In this document: one piece after another, positions 1-6,658 of the stretch
Position numbering within the stretch: the first letter of the stretch is position 1
Layout of the letters: the number at the start of each line of letters is the position of its first letter
From: a virus
Reading direction: 5' to 3' (one strand)
Length of the DNA: 21,497 nucleotides
IMG/VR virus record: IMGVR_UViG_3300027621_000607
Coordinates: 1 to 21,497 of that record
Made by a program: the position numbers and the translations under genes
Notes under the pieces: model-generated
Database searches by the model: none
What the model saw: the letters and a program-made list of their open reading frames with translations, nothing else
What the model was told of the DNA's origin: nothing

Positions 1-283
1 GAACCAACTGGTTAATCGTGTTGTCAATCAGCCTGTTGCGAACGTCGGAAGCACCCTCGTAAGGGAATGGTTCATAGCCAAGTTGTTCCTGATGTTTCTT
101 GCCGTCACTAGACTGCCCGTCCCATCTGCACATACGTTGGTCGTCAGACGTTGTAAGTCTAGACATATTACCACCATAAAAGAGAGAGCGATTCAGTTCG
201 GAGTTAAGATACTGAATGTCGGGAACATCACTCGAAAAGACAATCTTATCGGTATGCGTGTTATACGCCTTATCTGGTTTCAT
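1..283 (-). CDS. Portal protein-like, N-terminal part (runs off the left edge)
   Basis: This reading frame starts at ATG 283 and stays open for about 94 codons to the window edge, so only the N-terminus is present. The start MKPDKAYNTHTDKIVF is followed by a segment containing RWDGQSSDGK and PFPYEGASDVRNRLID. A Pro/Tyr-Glu-Gly-Ala-Ser-Asp-x-Arg stretch near the N-terminus is typical of many phage portal proteins. Its place directly after the terminase large subunit gene, 30 bases downstream in the same direction, is also the usual position of a portal gene. A portal forms the ring at the capsid vertex through which DNA is packaged. No SD sequence is visible before the ATG; the leader is A/T-rich. 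The call rests on the motif and gene order only, since the conserved core lies outside the window. Confidence 0.62.
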   Translation of the reverse strand, partial: MKPDKAYNTHTDKIVFSSDVPDIQYLNSELNRSLFYGGNMSRLTTSDDQRMCRWDGQSSDGKKHQEQLGYEPFPYEGASDVRNRLIDNTINQLV

Positions 284-313
284 AATATATGTGTATCAAT
301 ATTTTCTTAAAAA

Positions 314-1927
314 TCAATACGAGCCGCCGTAAATTGACTTGTATGAGTTTGAGGTTTCAAAGGCTGGGTCCATTACCGCTATGTATCTCAAAGCGTCAAT
401 AGGGTCTTTACTAGCACCCTTGTCGTTGTCAAGTCCAGTCCATTCCCTTAGGGAATATATAAGGTTTTGACACTTTTCGGAGATAAACAACTTGGGTTGG
501 TTAACGGCGGAGATTGACTCATTCTGGTTATATGAGAGCCAGTCGTTGATAATAGAAATGCCTTGGTCAATCTTGATTCCAGCAGAAGGGGTAAAATACA
601 TACCATCCTTACCCTCTCCGAGTAAGTCAATAAGCGATGTTCCGCCTTCTTTGCCAATAGCCTGAGTCGCACCAGCACGGGGGTCAATATAGCGTTCTAC
701 AATAATCTCTCCGTTTTCAAGCCCTCTGATTAAGTTCTTGTATTCGTCAATGCCCCTGCCAGCACTTGAACGCTGGGCTGGACCTTCCCTGCCGTCTGAC
801 TTTTCGCTAGGTAGTGCCCACTCTCCGTATGTGTCATCTGGGAACTCTCTGTAGATAAACATATTTCCGTGACTGTCACAACGCATCCAAAGCATAAACC
901 AGTTTCTAGCACCAGCGGGGTCAACAGCCATATAGTTAGTCCCCTCATTTGGAATGTCTTTATCCTTAACAATATGTGCTTCACCGAACAGTGGGAACTG
1001 TGAACCTACCAAGGCAGTAGCCCATCCGTAGGCTCGGATTTTCTTTTCATACTCTGTCTTGCTATCAAGTTGCTTAACCATCTGGTCAAATGGAGAATAG
1101 ACATTGAACTTAGAGTGGAACCAGATGATGCCACCAGTCTTCATTCTGGCGTGTGCAGTATATGGCATATGCCCTTTTGGGCATCCTGGGACGTGGACAA
1201 CACTTTGGTTTAGGATGTCTGCCTTTTTTGTCTTTGTATAACTGCAGCCACTAACATATTCCTTAACCACCTGAGAGAAGCCCGAGATTGGAGTGAACGT
1301 TATAAGGAGTTTCCCTCTTCGGGTGAGGGTTCTATATCGTAGGGTCGTTACCCAATCTAACGGGACAAGTTCATCGCACCAGATAAAGTCAGGTTCACCA
1401 CCCTCAATGACAACTCGCTCTTGTGCGTAGTTCATAAAGATGCACTGACTTCCGTTGGGCAACACAAAAGAGTTCTGAGAAAAGCCATTTTTAAGGGAAT
1501 ATTGGATGTTTGTAATTCTCCCCTTTTTGATTGTCTTGTATTCAGACGGAATATACTTCCATACAACATTCTGTTGCATCTGAATTGAAGACATAGATGT
1601 AGTGTGGATGCACCAAACAATGGCATTTGGTTTATTGCACAATGTAAAGATTGCTCGCTTAGCGGCATACTCGGTTTTACCAGCACGATTGCCACCAAGA
1701 ATTAGTAGTTCGTCTTTGTCTTTCAAGATAATGTCCGCATCTCTCCAATGAAACGGCTCATAGCCGTGCCTGTATGGGTCTTCCTTTTCTGCGTTAATCT
1801 TATCCTCTCTGAGTTGAATCATCTCAACAACCTTCTCAGAGCCGTGAATCTTAATGAGTTCGCACAGGTCTTCTTCCGTTGGCTTTAAAAGCAACGGGTG
1901 GTCTGACATCTTTTTGAGAATGTCCAT
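314..1927 (-). CDS. terL: Terminase large subunit (ATPase/nuclease)
   Basis: At 537 aa this is a full-length TerL, the motor that pumps DNA into the prohead and cuts the concatemer. The ATPase domain has a Walker A motif GGNRAGKT at about residues 78-85, a Walker B FIWCDE at 181-186 and a coupling motif LLITFTP at about 208-214. The C-terminal RNase H-like nuclease domain shows the expected acidic positions: YMAVDPAGA (Asp336), YIDPRAGA (Asp415) and DPIDALRY (Asp508/Asp511). The start ATG 1927 has a good SD (GGCGGAG, about 5 bases upstream) and touches the end of the preceding 706-aa gene, so translation is probably coupled. The portal-like gene follows. The small terminase subunit is not adjacent; a candidate lies near 14 kb. 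Confidence 0.96.
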   Translation of the reverse strand: MDILKKMSDHPLLLKPTEEDLCELIKIHGSEKVVEMIQLREDKINAEKEDPYRHGYEPFHWRDADIILKDKDELLILGGNRAGKTEYAAKRAIFTLCNKPNAIVWCIHTTSMSSIQMQQNVVWKYIPSEYKTIKKGRITNIQYSLKNGFSQNSFVLPNGSQCIFMNYAQERVVIEGGEPDFIWCDELVPLDWVTTLRYRTLTRRGKLLITFTPISGFSQVVKEYVSGCSYTKTKKADILNQSVVHVPGCPKGHMPYTAHARMKTGGIIWFHSKFNVYSPFDQMVKQLDSKTEYEKKIRAYGWATALVGSQFPLFGEAHIVKDKDIPNEGTNYMAVDPAGARNWFMLWMRCDSHGNMFIYREFPDDTYGEWALPSEKSDGREGPAQRSSAGRGIDEYKNLIRGLENGEIIVERYIDPRAGATQAIGKEGGTSLIDLLGEGKDGMYFTPSAGIKIDQGISIINDWLSYNQNESISAVNQPKLFISEKCQNLIYSLREWTGLDNDKGASKDPIDALRYIAVMDPAFETSNSYKSIYGGSY

Positions 1928-4047
1928 TAATCTCCGCCCTGCATTTTTCTAAACAACAGGTTTCCACCATCAGCACTCCAGTCAATAGGCTCAACTCCTC
2001 GTTTCGTTGGAGGTCTAAGTGATTGCTCCAATGCCTTTTTCTGTAAATACTTTTGAGCCATCTCTCTTTGTTCTTGGTTGTTTGAAAGAGGGTCACGCTG
2101 ACTTGCTGTTCTTCCAGCAACGTCTTCACCATTCTCTGCCATTGCAGCATTAAGGTCTTTCATACTCATACCAAAAACAAGACCACCAAAACCAAGAGCA
2201 GCCGAAGGAGGTATTCCGCCACCGCCAGGTGCGTTGCCACCGCCAAGTGCACCACCAGTTCCAGGATTTTGTCTTGGAGGATTTACGGTGGGCTTAGGTG
2301 CAGAAGCAGTTCTTCCCTTTTCCTTAGCCGCTTTTTGGGCTGCTTCCCATGCGTCTGCTTCAGCAAGAGACTGTAATTGTTCTGGCGTAAGTCCAGCAGG
2401 TGCAGCAGGTGCAGCAGGTGCTGGTATAGTAATCCTAAGTCCTTCTGGCGTTACTACAGTTTGTTGGGGAGTAGCAAGTCTTGGTGCTTCAGCCGCATCT
2501 AATGCAGCCAACTCAGCAAGGGCTGCTGCTCTTCTTGCAGCCCTCTCAGCAACCGCTGGGTCAACGTCCACAATTGGAGTGGCTGTTGCTGCAGGTGGAG
2601 GTGCTCCAAGTTGCTGTTGCGGTGCGTTTCTTCTAGCAGCCTCTGCCTGTGCTTCTTGAATAATACGCTGTCTCTCTGTTTGAAGTGGTGTAAGTTTAGG
2701 CTGTTTGTTTTGGTTGACTTCGGCTTGAGTTGTTGCTCTTTCTGCTCTTGCCTTTTGCTCTGCTGCAAGAGCGTCTCTTGCTTGAATCAACTTTTTCCAA
2801 GCCATATGCTTTGGGTTGTTTTCCTTTAACGTAGTATTAAATCTAATACCATATTTTTTAGGATTTAGTTCTCCAGCATTTTCTTCAACAAGTCTATCAA
2901 GTTCTGAGGCAGACAAATTACTTGGGTGAGTGGGCTTGCCATTATAGTCAATCATGCTGGCTTGTTTCTTGGCAAGGTCTTGTGCCTTTTGCTGTGCCTT
3001 TGCTTCCTTTTCAGCAGCCTTTTCTGCTTTTTCATTTTCAAGCCTAGCGTATGCTGCCCGATTGTCTGCTTCTCTACGTTCAGCAAGAGCATCTTCATCA
3101 ATGACATCAAGGTCTGGTTCTAGGACTGGCTGAGCCAATGTTGGTCCTTCCTGACTGCCAAGAATTTGTGCTGGAGTAGCAGGTGGAACTGTCTTAGGAA
3201 CAATTGGCTTAGAAGACATATTAGGGTCTAATGGCTCGCCAGCCGCTATCGTTGCCTTCTTTTCTGCTGCTGCTGCACGCTTTGCTTCTTTCAATGCAGC
3301 CGCATCAGCACGTCTCTCTTCTAGGAGTTTCTTAGATGCTGCCTTTTCAAGTTGTCTTTCTTCATATGCCTTTCTGTCTGCAAAAGCCTTTTCCTTAGCC
3401 GCTTCTTCAAGTGCTCTAGCCTCGTCAATTGCTTCCTGTCTAGGAATAATATTAGCAACATTAGACTTAGGAGGGACATTAGAAGGCTCAACTCTGCCAA
3501 ATCTTCTTTCCTTAGCCAGTCTAATTAATTCAAGCCCATCCGCAGCCAACTTGGGCTTATCGGTTGCACCAAGTGCAGCCTTTTCAGCCTCTGCTGCTGC
3601 AATTTTTGCTTTAGCCGCTTCTGCGTTTGCTTTTAATATTGCATCAGGAACTTTGATGGGGTCACCGCCCCCCTTAGGCTTTCGATGTCCAGAACCCGTA
3701 ATAACTGGCTTCTCAGATGGCTTTGGCGTAGGGCCACCTTCCTCTCCGTCCTCTCCGATGGCTATCCTGAGTTCACGTAAAGCCTTTTGCTGTTTTTGGC
3801 TTGGGAAATCATCTCCAGGCCAATGAAGATGAGCAGTCTTTTCATCAAATTCCTTTTGAGATGCCAGCAGTCTTTCCTTGCCCTTAATTAATTGTTCCTG
3901 CCAATGGTTAGTTGCTCCTGTATCACCAGCCTCCATTGCGATTTCGTAATTACGTCTAACAAAGTTGATTCTTTCAATCTCCCTCTTTGTATATTCCTTT
4001 CTCATTCCCCAATAACTATCAGGTTTAAATTCAGGTTCTTGATTCAT
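1927..4047 (-). CDS. Ala/Glu/Lys-rich coiled-coil protein upstream of TerL, function unknown
   Basis: I do not recognise this 706-aa protein. Residues 1-100 are charged and probably helical. Residues 135-270 and 315-365 are Ala/Glu/Lys/Arg-rich heptad-like helices, 360-430 is a less biased segment, and 425-525 is again Ala/Glu/Arg-rich. Residues 535-615 are Pro/Ala/Gly-rich and flexible, including a glycine-rich stretch and the apolar segment around GFGGLVFGMSM. The C-terminal 60 residues are polar and end in KMQGGD. Transcription order (this gene, then terL, then portal) puts it in the packaging/virion operon. A long helical or internal virion component is possible, but nothing in the sequence proves it. 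The ATG is preceded by an A-rich leader without SD, inside the end of a 34-aa ORF. Confidence 0.9.
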   Translation of the reverse strand: MNQEPEFKPDSYWGMRKEYTKREIERINFVRRNYEIAMEAGDTGATNHWQEQLIKGKERLLASQKEFDEKTAHLHWPGDDFPSQKQQKALRELRIAIGEDGEEGGPTPKPSEKPVITGSGHRKPKGGGDPIKVPDAILKANAEAAKAKIAAAEAEKAALGATDKPKLAADGLELIRLAKERRFGRVEPSNVPPKSNVANIIPRQEAIDEARALEEAAKEKAFADRKAYEERQLEKAASKKLLEERRADAAALKEAKRAAAAEKKATIAAGEPLDPNMSSKPIVPKTVPPATPAQILGSQEGPTLAQPVLEPDLDVIDEDALAERREADNRAAYARLENEKAEKAAEKEAKAQQKAQDLAKKQASMIDYNGKPTHPSNLSASELDRLVEENAGELNPKKYGIRFNTTLKENNPKHMAWKKLIQARDALAAEQKARAERATTQAEVNQNKQPKLTPLQTERQRIIQEAQAEAARRNAPQQQLGAPPPAATATPIVDVDPAVAERAARRAAALAELAALDAAEAPRLATPQQTVVTPEGLRITIPAPAAPAAPAGLTPEQLQSLAEADAWEAAQKAAKEKGRTASAPKPTVNPPRQNPGTGGALGGGNAPGGGGIPPSAALGFGGLVFGMSMKDLNAAMAENGEDVAGRTASQRDPLSNNQEQREMAQKYLQKKALEQSLRPPTKRGVEPIDWSADGGNLLFRKMQGGD

Positions 4048-4135
4048 ATAGGTTTTTGTTTACGGTTTGAATAAGCCAAATGAGTTCTTCAAATGGAATC
4101 TCATCCTCCTCATCATCTGTCACATCAGGTTCCAT
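4031..4135 (-). CDS. 34-aa acidic peptide, unknown
   Basis: The frame begins MEPDVTDDEEDEIPFEEL and ends ESRT. Its ATG lies in TGATTAATG, four bases after the stop of the 53-aa ORF, and its last 17 bases overlap the start of the 706-aa gene. This stop/start stacking is typical of translationally coupled phage genes and would carry ribosomes to the large gene, which has no SD of its own. The acidic DEIPF stretch resembles protein-interaction tips such as the SSB tail, but that likeness is weak at this length. The gene is short and has no recognised family, so it may only be a coupling ORF. Confidence 0.5.
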   Translation of the reverse strand: MEPDVTDDEEDEIPFEELIWLIQTVNKNLYESRT

Positions 4136-4138
4136 TAA

Positions 4139-4300
4139 TCAACCCCTGCGACCCTTTGACTTACTCTTGCCATGAAGCATTTTTTCAAATGACTCCATCT
4201 TGTTCTTGGCTGCACTCTTCTCAGAATCCTTACCCTTCTGGACGTTGCGTTCAATCTTGTCAGAATCCTTAAACTTCTTGCTATTATTATCGTAGTGCAT
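4139..4300 (-). CDS. 53-aa basic protein, unknown
   Basis: The frame starts MHYDNNSKKFKDSDKIE and ends KSKSKGRRG. It is rich in Lys, Ser and Asp and probably disordered, and it has no recognisable domain. It fills the space between the 89-aa gene and the 34-aa ORF in the same direction, with no other candidate on either strand. The leader in front of ATG 4300 is A/T-rich (the DNA reads CGCATTCATTTTATG), like most genes here. Small basic proteins in this position occur in many phage packaging operons, but no role can be assigned. Confidence 0.6.
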   Translation of the reverse strand: MHYDNNSKKFKDSDKIERNVQKGKDSEKSAAKNKMESFEKMLHGKSKSKGRRG

Positions 4301-4326
4301 AAAATGAATGCGTAATTGTGGTTACG

Positions 4327-4596
4327 TTAAATCGTTTTGTCAAGCGAATCACCTAAACCTTTCCTCGAAAGGTTTAAATTTTTTCTGAGAATGGAATTAA
4401 GGGCCTTCCTGCCCCTATCCTTGCTAAAGAGATACAAACTTTCTGCCTTGTCAGGCGTTTGCACGTAGAGACAGCCTTTGACACCGTAATGTTCGAGCAT
4501 TTCAAGGAAATTCTTTCCACACGCTTCAATTTGCTCGTCAACGTGGGCATTATGGATGGGATTTTCATTTTGCGATGGCTTTTTCATTGACTTCAT
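4327..4596 (-). CDS. 89-aa conserved-looking phage protein, unknown
   Basis: The protein starts MKSMKKPSQNENPIHN and has a central segment (residues 20-60) with mixed helix/strand character around ACGKNFLEMLEHYGVKGCLYV. The C-terminus is basic. The core looks like a small folded domain (two cysteines, alternating hydrophobic residues), but I do not recognise the family. The ATG overlaps the stop of the upstream 142-aa gene by four bases (ATGA), which indicates coupled translation. A second ATG four codons in is also possible. Confidence 0.75.
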   Translation of the reverse strand: MKSMKKPSQNENPIHNAHVDEQIEACGKNFLEMLEHYGVKGCLYVQTPDKAESLYLFSKDRGRKALNSILRKNLNLSRKGLGDSLDKTI

Positions 4597-5021
4597 GTTC
4601 CAATAAGTTGATTACCCCTCGAAATTACAGACAAAATGTTGCCAACTCGCATATTTGTAGAGTCTCTGACAACTACAAGTGAGTTGACACCCCTAATTTC
4701 ACACAAAACGAGCCTCTTATTGGGGAATTTGCGTCTTACAATGCCAGGAACCTGAGAATTTGTCTTAATTTCAGGTTTCTTGACTTCTTCTTCCTTGAGT
4801 GGGGGCGGTGGCTTAATGTCAACTGGCTTATCTTCAATGCCAAAGTGGGTATACAACTTCTTGAGTCCCTCCTTGGTCCACAGCACAGCACCTCTATGGT
4901 TGTTGCTGTCCTTTGCCAGCACCCAGTCTACATCCTTTGTCACAGTAGTAGTCTTACGCAACTTAATAAGAGCCGCCTTAGAGATGTTGTGCGTCAGTGT
5001 AATATACTTCTCTTTGGTCAT
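4593..5021 (-). CDS. 142-aa protein, first gene of the packaging operon, unknown
   Basis: Residues 1-65 form a compact segment (MTKEKYITLTHNISKAAL, then WVLAKDSNNHRGAVLWTKEGLKKL) that could be a small helix-rich or winged-helix domain. A Pro/Glu/Lys linker at about 68-90 (KPPPPLKEEEVKKPE) separates it from a C-terminal beta-rich domain around RLVLCEIRGVNSLVVVRDS. A two-domain protein at the head of a leftward operon could be a regulator, but this is inference only. There is no SD. A promoter candidate lies immediately upstream, so the mRNA may be nearly leaderless. Confidence 0.78.
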   Translation of the reverse strand: MTKEKYITLTHNISKAALIKLRKTTTVTKDVDWVLAKDSNNHRGAVLWTKEGLKKLYTHFGIEDKPVDIKPPPPLKEEEVKKPEIKTNSQVPGIVRRKFPNKRLVLCEIRGVNSLVVVRDSTNMRVGNILSVISRGNQLIGT

Positions 5022-5030
5022 AGGTAAAAG

Positions 5031-5058
5031 AACTTATCTTACATTACTCTGTTGTCAA
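5031..5058 (-). promoter_or_regulatory. Promoter candidate for the leftward packaging operon
   Basis: Read on the minus strand there is a perfect TTGACA at 5058-5053, a 16-base spacer and TAAGTT at 5036-5031. The -35 is consensus; the -10 is weak. Transcription would start a few bases before ATG 5021, giving almost no 5' leader, which would fit the missing SD. The C- and T-runs just upstream (5061-5080) could serve as an upstream element. Confidence 0.35.
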
Positions 5059-5114
5059 CACCCCCCTTTTTTATAAAAAAAACTACAGGTCAAGATGATA
5101 TCGGTAGGGCTTAA

Positions 5115-5129
5115 TGAGACTCAGTCTCA
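5115..5129. repeat. 15-bp perfect palindrome (operator candidate)
   Basis: TGAGACT and AGTCTCA flank a single central C, giving a perfect two-fold site in the divergent control region between the leftward and rightward operons. A site of this size suits a dimeric DNA-binding protein. No partner can be named. Confidence 0.5.
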
Positions 5130-5133
5130 ATAG

Positions 5134-5169
5134 CCCCCCCCCTCATATACCGCTCATATAACTCATATA
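5134..5169. repeat. C9 run followed by three CTCATATA direct repeats
   Basis: A run of nine C residues (5134-5142) leads into three copies of CTCATATA starting at 5142, 5153 and 5162, i.e. 11 and 9 bases apart, close to one helical turn. A matching run of nine G residues lies at 5253-5261. Spacing near a helical turn suggests cooperative protein binding on one face of the DNA. Confidence 0.55.
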
Positions 5170-5337
5170 TATATGCTCGTTTGACCTTTTATGCTCGAAA
5201 GTAATTGATTACTATATGCAACTATACGAAGTTATATGATTACCGTTGCGGTGGGGGGGGGTCGATGCTAGTATGTAGGGGTAGGTTAAACACCTACATT
5301 TGACAGTCTAATCAGATAAGGGGAAGGAAGGAGACAG

Positions 5338-5376
5338 ATGCCAACCCAAACCAGTCGGAGTAGTATCGAGTCCTAA
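5338..5376 (+). CDS. 12-codon mini-ORF with a strong SD (leader peptide candidate)
   Basis: GGAAGGAAGGAG ends five bases before ATG 5338, one of the best SD sequences in the window, and is followed by MPTQTSRSSIES and a stop at 5374-5376. The next real gene begins 220 bases later. Such a well-marked start with only 12 codons suggests a translated leader peptide or a decayed gene start. Nothing else supports it. Confidence 0.35.
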   Translation: MPTQTSRSSIES

Positions 5377-5541
5377 ATCTCGAACCGAACACAGGGAACA
5401 AAGCCATAAGCCCACCAATGCGGGATGGACACCAGCAGGCCAATTCGATGCATCGTATCATAATTCCGGACTCATATAGGAGTGGGGTATAGTCGTATCC
5501 CAATCGTGTTAGCGATAAGGGCATCTAATCCGAAAGTGAAG

Positions 5542-5595
5542 ATGGCTCGGCTAGGTCTAGGACAAAGGACTAGACGCATAGGAAGGAATAACTAA
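5542..5595 (+). CDS. 17-aa upstream ORF ending at the next gene's start
   Basis: MARLGLGQRTRRIGRNN runs through the SD of the following gene and stops two bases before its ATG at 5598. This arrangement would couple translation of the two frames. The peptide is very basic. The upstream SD is weak, so this may be chance. Confidence 0.25.
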   Translation: MARLGLGQRTRRIGRNN

Positions 5596-5597
5596 CT

Positions 5598-5951
5598 ATG
5601 GCGACTACACAAAGAAAGAATATTTGGGGTCACCTTACTGCTGAACCTGCCGAATACACTGATATCGAAAAGTTGGCTATCGAGTATACCTCGAAAGCGA
5701 TTATCGAAGGTGTTGCCCGTGCTACGCACTGTCCTTTCCGTCAAGGAAATGGCACGAGTAATATGGGTTGGGACTTGTTCAATGGTAAGCGGTTTCTCAC
5801 TCTGCAGTCTGCTGGCGGCATCCTTATCAAGATGAGTATCTTGAAGGGGACGTTTGAAACTCAAGAAGCATACGCTAAGCGTATGGCTCTTTACGGTTTC
5901 TTGCCAGAGGATTTGGTTGAGCGTGAAACGATTGACCCCAAGCGTTCCTAA
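5598..5951 (+). CDS. 117-aa protein, unknown, first gene of the rightward small-gene operon
   Basis: The protein starts MATTQRKNIWGHLTAEPAE. It looks like a compact mixed alpha/beta domain with aromatic positions (NIWGHL, NMGWDLFNGKRFLTLQ) and a helical C-terminus (AYAKRMALYGFLPEDLVE). I do not recognise the family. The start has a clear SD (AGGAAGGA, 10 bases upstream) and the leader AACTAACT before the ATG. The next gene has almost the same leader (AACTAAC), so both probably share a type of translation signal. It is followed by three hairpins. Confidence 0.82.
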   Translation: MATTQRKNIWGHLTAEPAEYTDIEKLAIEYTSKAIIEGVARATHCPFRQGNGTSNMGWDLFNGKRFLTLQSAGGILIKMSILKGTFETQEAYAKRMALYGFLPEDLVERETIDPKRS

Positions 5952-6040
5952 CTAATCAACGACTGATTAGTGTCGTCAAGCGAAAGCAACGACAAACGGA
6001 CACCGTAGACGTGGGCAGGGGTCACAATACCTGCCCACTT
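5952..6040 (+). terminator. Three consecutive hairpins after the 117-aa gene; the last is terminator-like
   Basis: Hairpin 1 is CTAATCA/TGATTAG with a 5-base loop (5952-5970) and starts at the stop codon. Hairpin 2 is TGTCGT/ACGACA (5971-5994), whose loop contains a GC-closed GAAA tetraloop. Hairpin 3 is the 9-bp GTGGGCAGG/CCTGCCCAC (6011-6038), followed by TTATTCCTTCCT. The third resembles an intrinsic terminator with an imperfect U tract. The first two look like a structured 3' end. Confidence 0.5.
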
Positions 6041-6066
6041 ATTCCTTCCTCTTACTTTCCCCTTGC

Positions 6067-6087
6067 CGTGGGGGTTATAATACACGG
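6067..6087 (+). promoter_or_regulatory. TATAAT inside a 7-bp inverted repeat, upstream of the 95-aa gene
   Basis: GCCGTG and CACGGC arms flank a loop that contains a perfect TATAAT -10 box. The strong SD AAGGAGGTG follows within a few bases. A clear -35 is missing at the usual distance (TACTTT is the best), so this could be an activator-dependent or phage-polymerase promoter, or a hairpin protecting the 5' end of the message. Confidence 0.4.
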
Positions 6088-6107
6088 CAGTAAGGAGGTG
6101 AACTAAC

Positions 6108-6395
6108 ATAGAACGAATAAAGTGTATCCTGCCTATTCGAGAGCGAACGGCTAGTATGCTTAGAGGATATATCATTCAAGATTGGCAAGATTACAACATT
6201 GCAATCTTCGGATGTGAAGCAACGAGCACCGACGGAGAAGGTAAGATAGTTAAGTCGAGGTCTCGGCGGTCTGGTAAGCCTGTTCATTATCCTTGTGTTT
6301 ATTATCGAGCACAATGGGAGTCTGACAGGTCTTTTAAAGAGCGTATTATCCTTGAGCATCCTTCGCTTACTCTCGAACAGTTTAAAGGACTGTAA
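6108..6395 (+). CDS. 95-aa protein, unknown, with an apparent AUA start
   Basis: The first ATG in this frame is at 6156, but no SD precedes it. A perfect AAGGAGGTG lies at 6092-6100, and the codon at the right distance is ATA (6108), which is in frame with 16 further sense codons before the ATG. The leader AACTAAC between SD and ATA matches the leader of the preceding gene, where the codon is ATG. The protein is therefore either initiated at AUA or a variant base has replaced the G. The downstream part (MLRGYIIQDWQDYNIAIFG, then ERIILEHPSLTLEQFKGL) reads like a small folded protein with no known family. If ATA is not used, the gene is 6156-6395 (79 aa). Confidence 0.7.
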   Translation: MERIKCILPIRERTASMLRGYIIQDWQDYNIAIFGCEATSTDGEGKIVKSRSRRSGKPVHYPCVYYRAQWESDRSFKERIILEHPSLTLEQFKGL

Positions 6396-6427
6396 GTTGC
6401 AGGGCAGTGACAGTGCCCTTTTTCTTT
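6396..6427 (+). terminator. Intergenic hairpin with U-rich tail (copy 1)
   Basis: GTTGC is followed by AGGGCA/TGCCCT with a 7-base loop and TTTTCTTT. It begins right after the stop of the 95-aa gene and ends five bases before the next ATG. The same layout recurs at 6624-6654, so it is a repeated module that could attenuate transcription between the small genes. Confidence 0.7.
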
Positions 6428-6431
6428 CCGT

Positions 6432-6623
6432 ATGAGGCCTAACAATAGGTTCAAGCGGGTTATCGGTGAAGAGTATAATGAGGTCTTGCGTCACCCTTCG
6501 ACGCACTTCATTCGTGGTTGGGACAATTGCCACGTTCGTTCGTGGTGTCGCAATCCGAGTAAGTGGCAGTCGAAGCACAAGAAACGCAAGTCTTCTAAAG
6601 ACTCTATCCGCAATCCCGAGTAG
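6432..6623 (+). CDS. 63-aa basic protein, unknown
   Basis: The protein starts MRPNNRFKRVIGEEYNEVL and is rich in Arg, Lys, His, Ser and Trp (RGWDNCHVRSW, KWQSKHKKRKSSK). The very basic C-terminus could bind nucleic acid or be disordered. There is no SD; the start codon follows the terminator-like hairpin and a pyrimidine stretch CTTTCCGT. Its place between two identical intergenic modules supports it as a real gene. Confidence 0.7.
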   Translation: MRPNNRFKRVIGEEYNEVLRHPSTHFIRGWDNCHVRSWCRNPSKWQSKHKKRKSSKDSIRNPE

Positions 6624-6654
6624 GTTGCAGGGTGTCGCAGCACCCTTTCTCTTT
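6624..6654 (+). terminator. Intergenic hairpin with U-rich tail (copy 2)
   Basis: GTTGC, then AGGGTG/CACCCT with a 6-base loop, then TTCTCTTT, ending just before ATG 6659. It is the second copy of the module at 6396-6427: the stem bases differ but pairing is kept, which supports selection on the structure. Confidence 0.7.
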
Positions 6655-6658
6655 CCCC

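Larger units (their letters stand above)
5022..5597. other. Divergent gene-poor control region (576 bp)
   Basis: This stretch separates the leftward packaging operon from the rightward small-gene operon and holds no ordinary-sized gene. It contains the palindrome at 5115-5129, the CTCATATA repeats, C9 and G9 runs, a second palindrome AGTAAT-TG-ATTACT (about 5200-5213), an inverted repeat ATGTAGG/CCTACAT (5273-5279 and 5293-5299), the palindrome CGATGCATCG (5446-5455), a hairpin GTCTAG/CTAGAC (5555-5575) and two mini-ORFs (5338-5376, 5542-5595). A possible rightward promoter is TTGCGG, a 17-base G-rich spacer and TAGTAT ending near 5273. The density of symmetric sites suggests a regulatory or initiation region. 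Confidence 0.6.

Noticed and set aside
2234-2659. 141-aa plus-strand Ala/Gly/Ser-rich frame opposite the 706-aa gene
   Set aside because: Its composition is the mirror of the Ala/Pro-rich codons on the other strand; no start signal and no operon partner.
5195-5235. Complete loxP site
   Set aside because: Only one 13-bp arm is present; the position of the inverted arm does not match.
5312-5524. 70-aa minus-strand frame in the control region
   Set aside because: No start signal, odd composition, and it runs across palindromes and the SD-bearing plus-strand mini-ORF.
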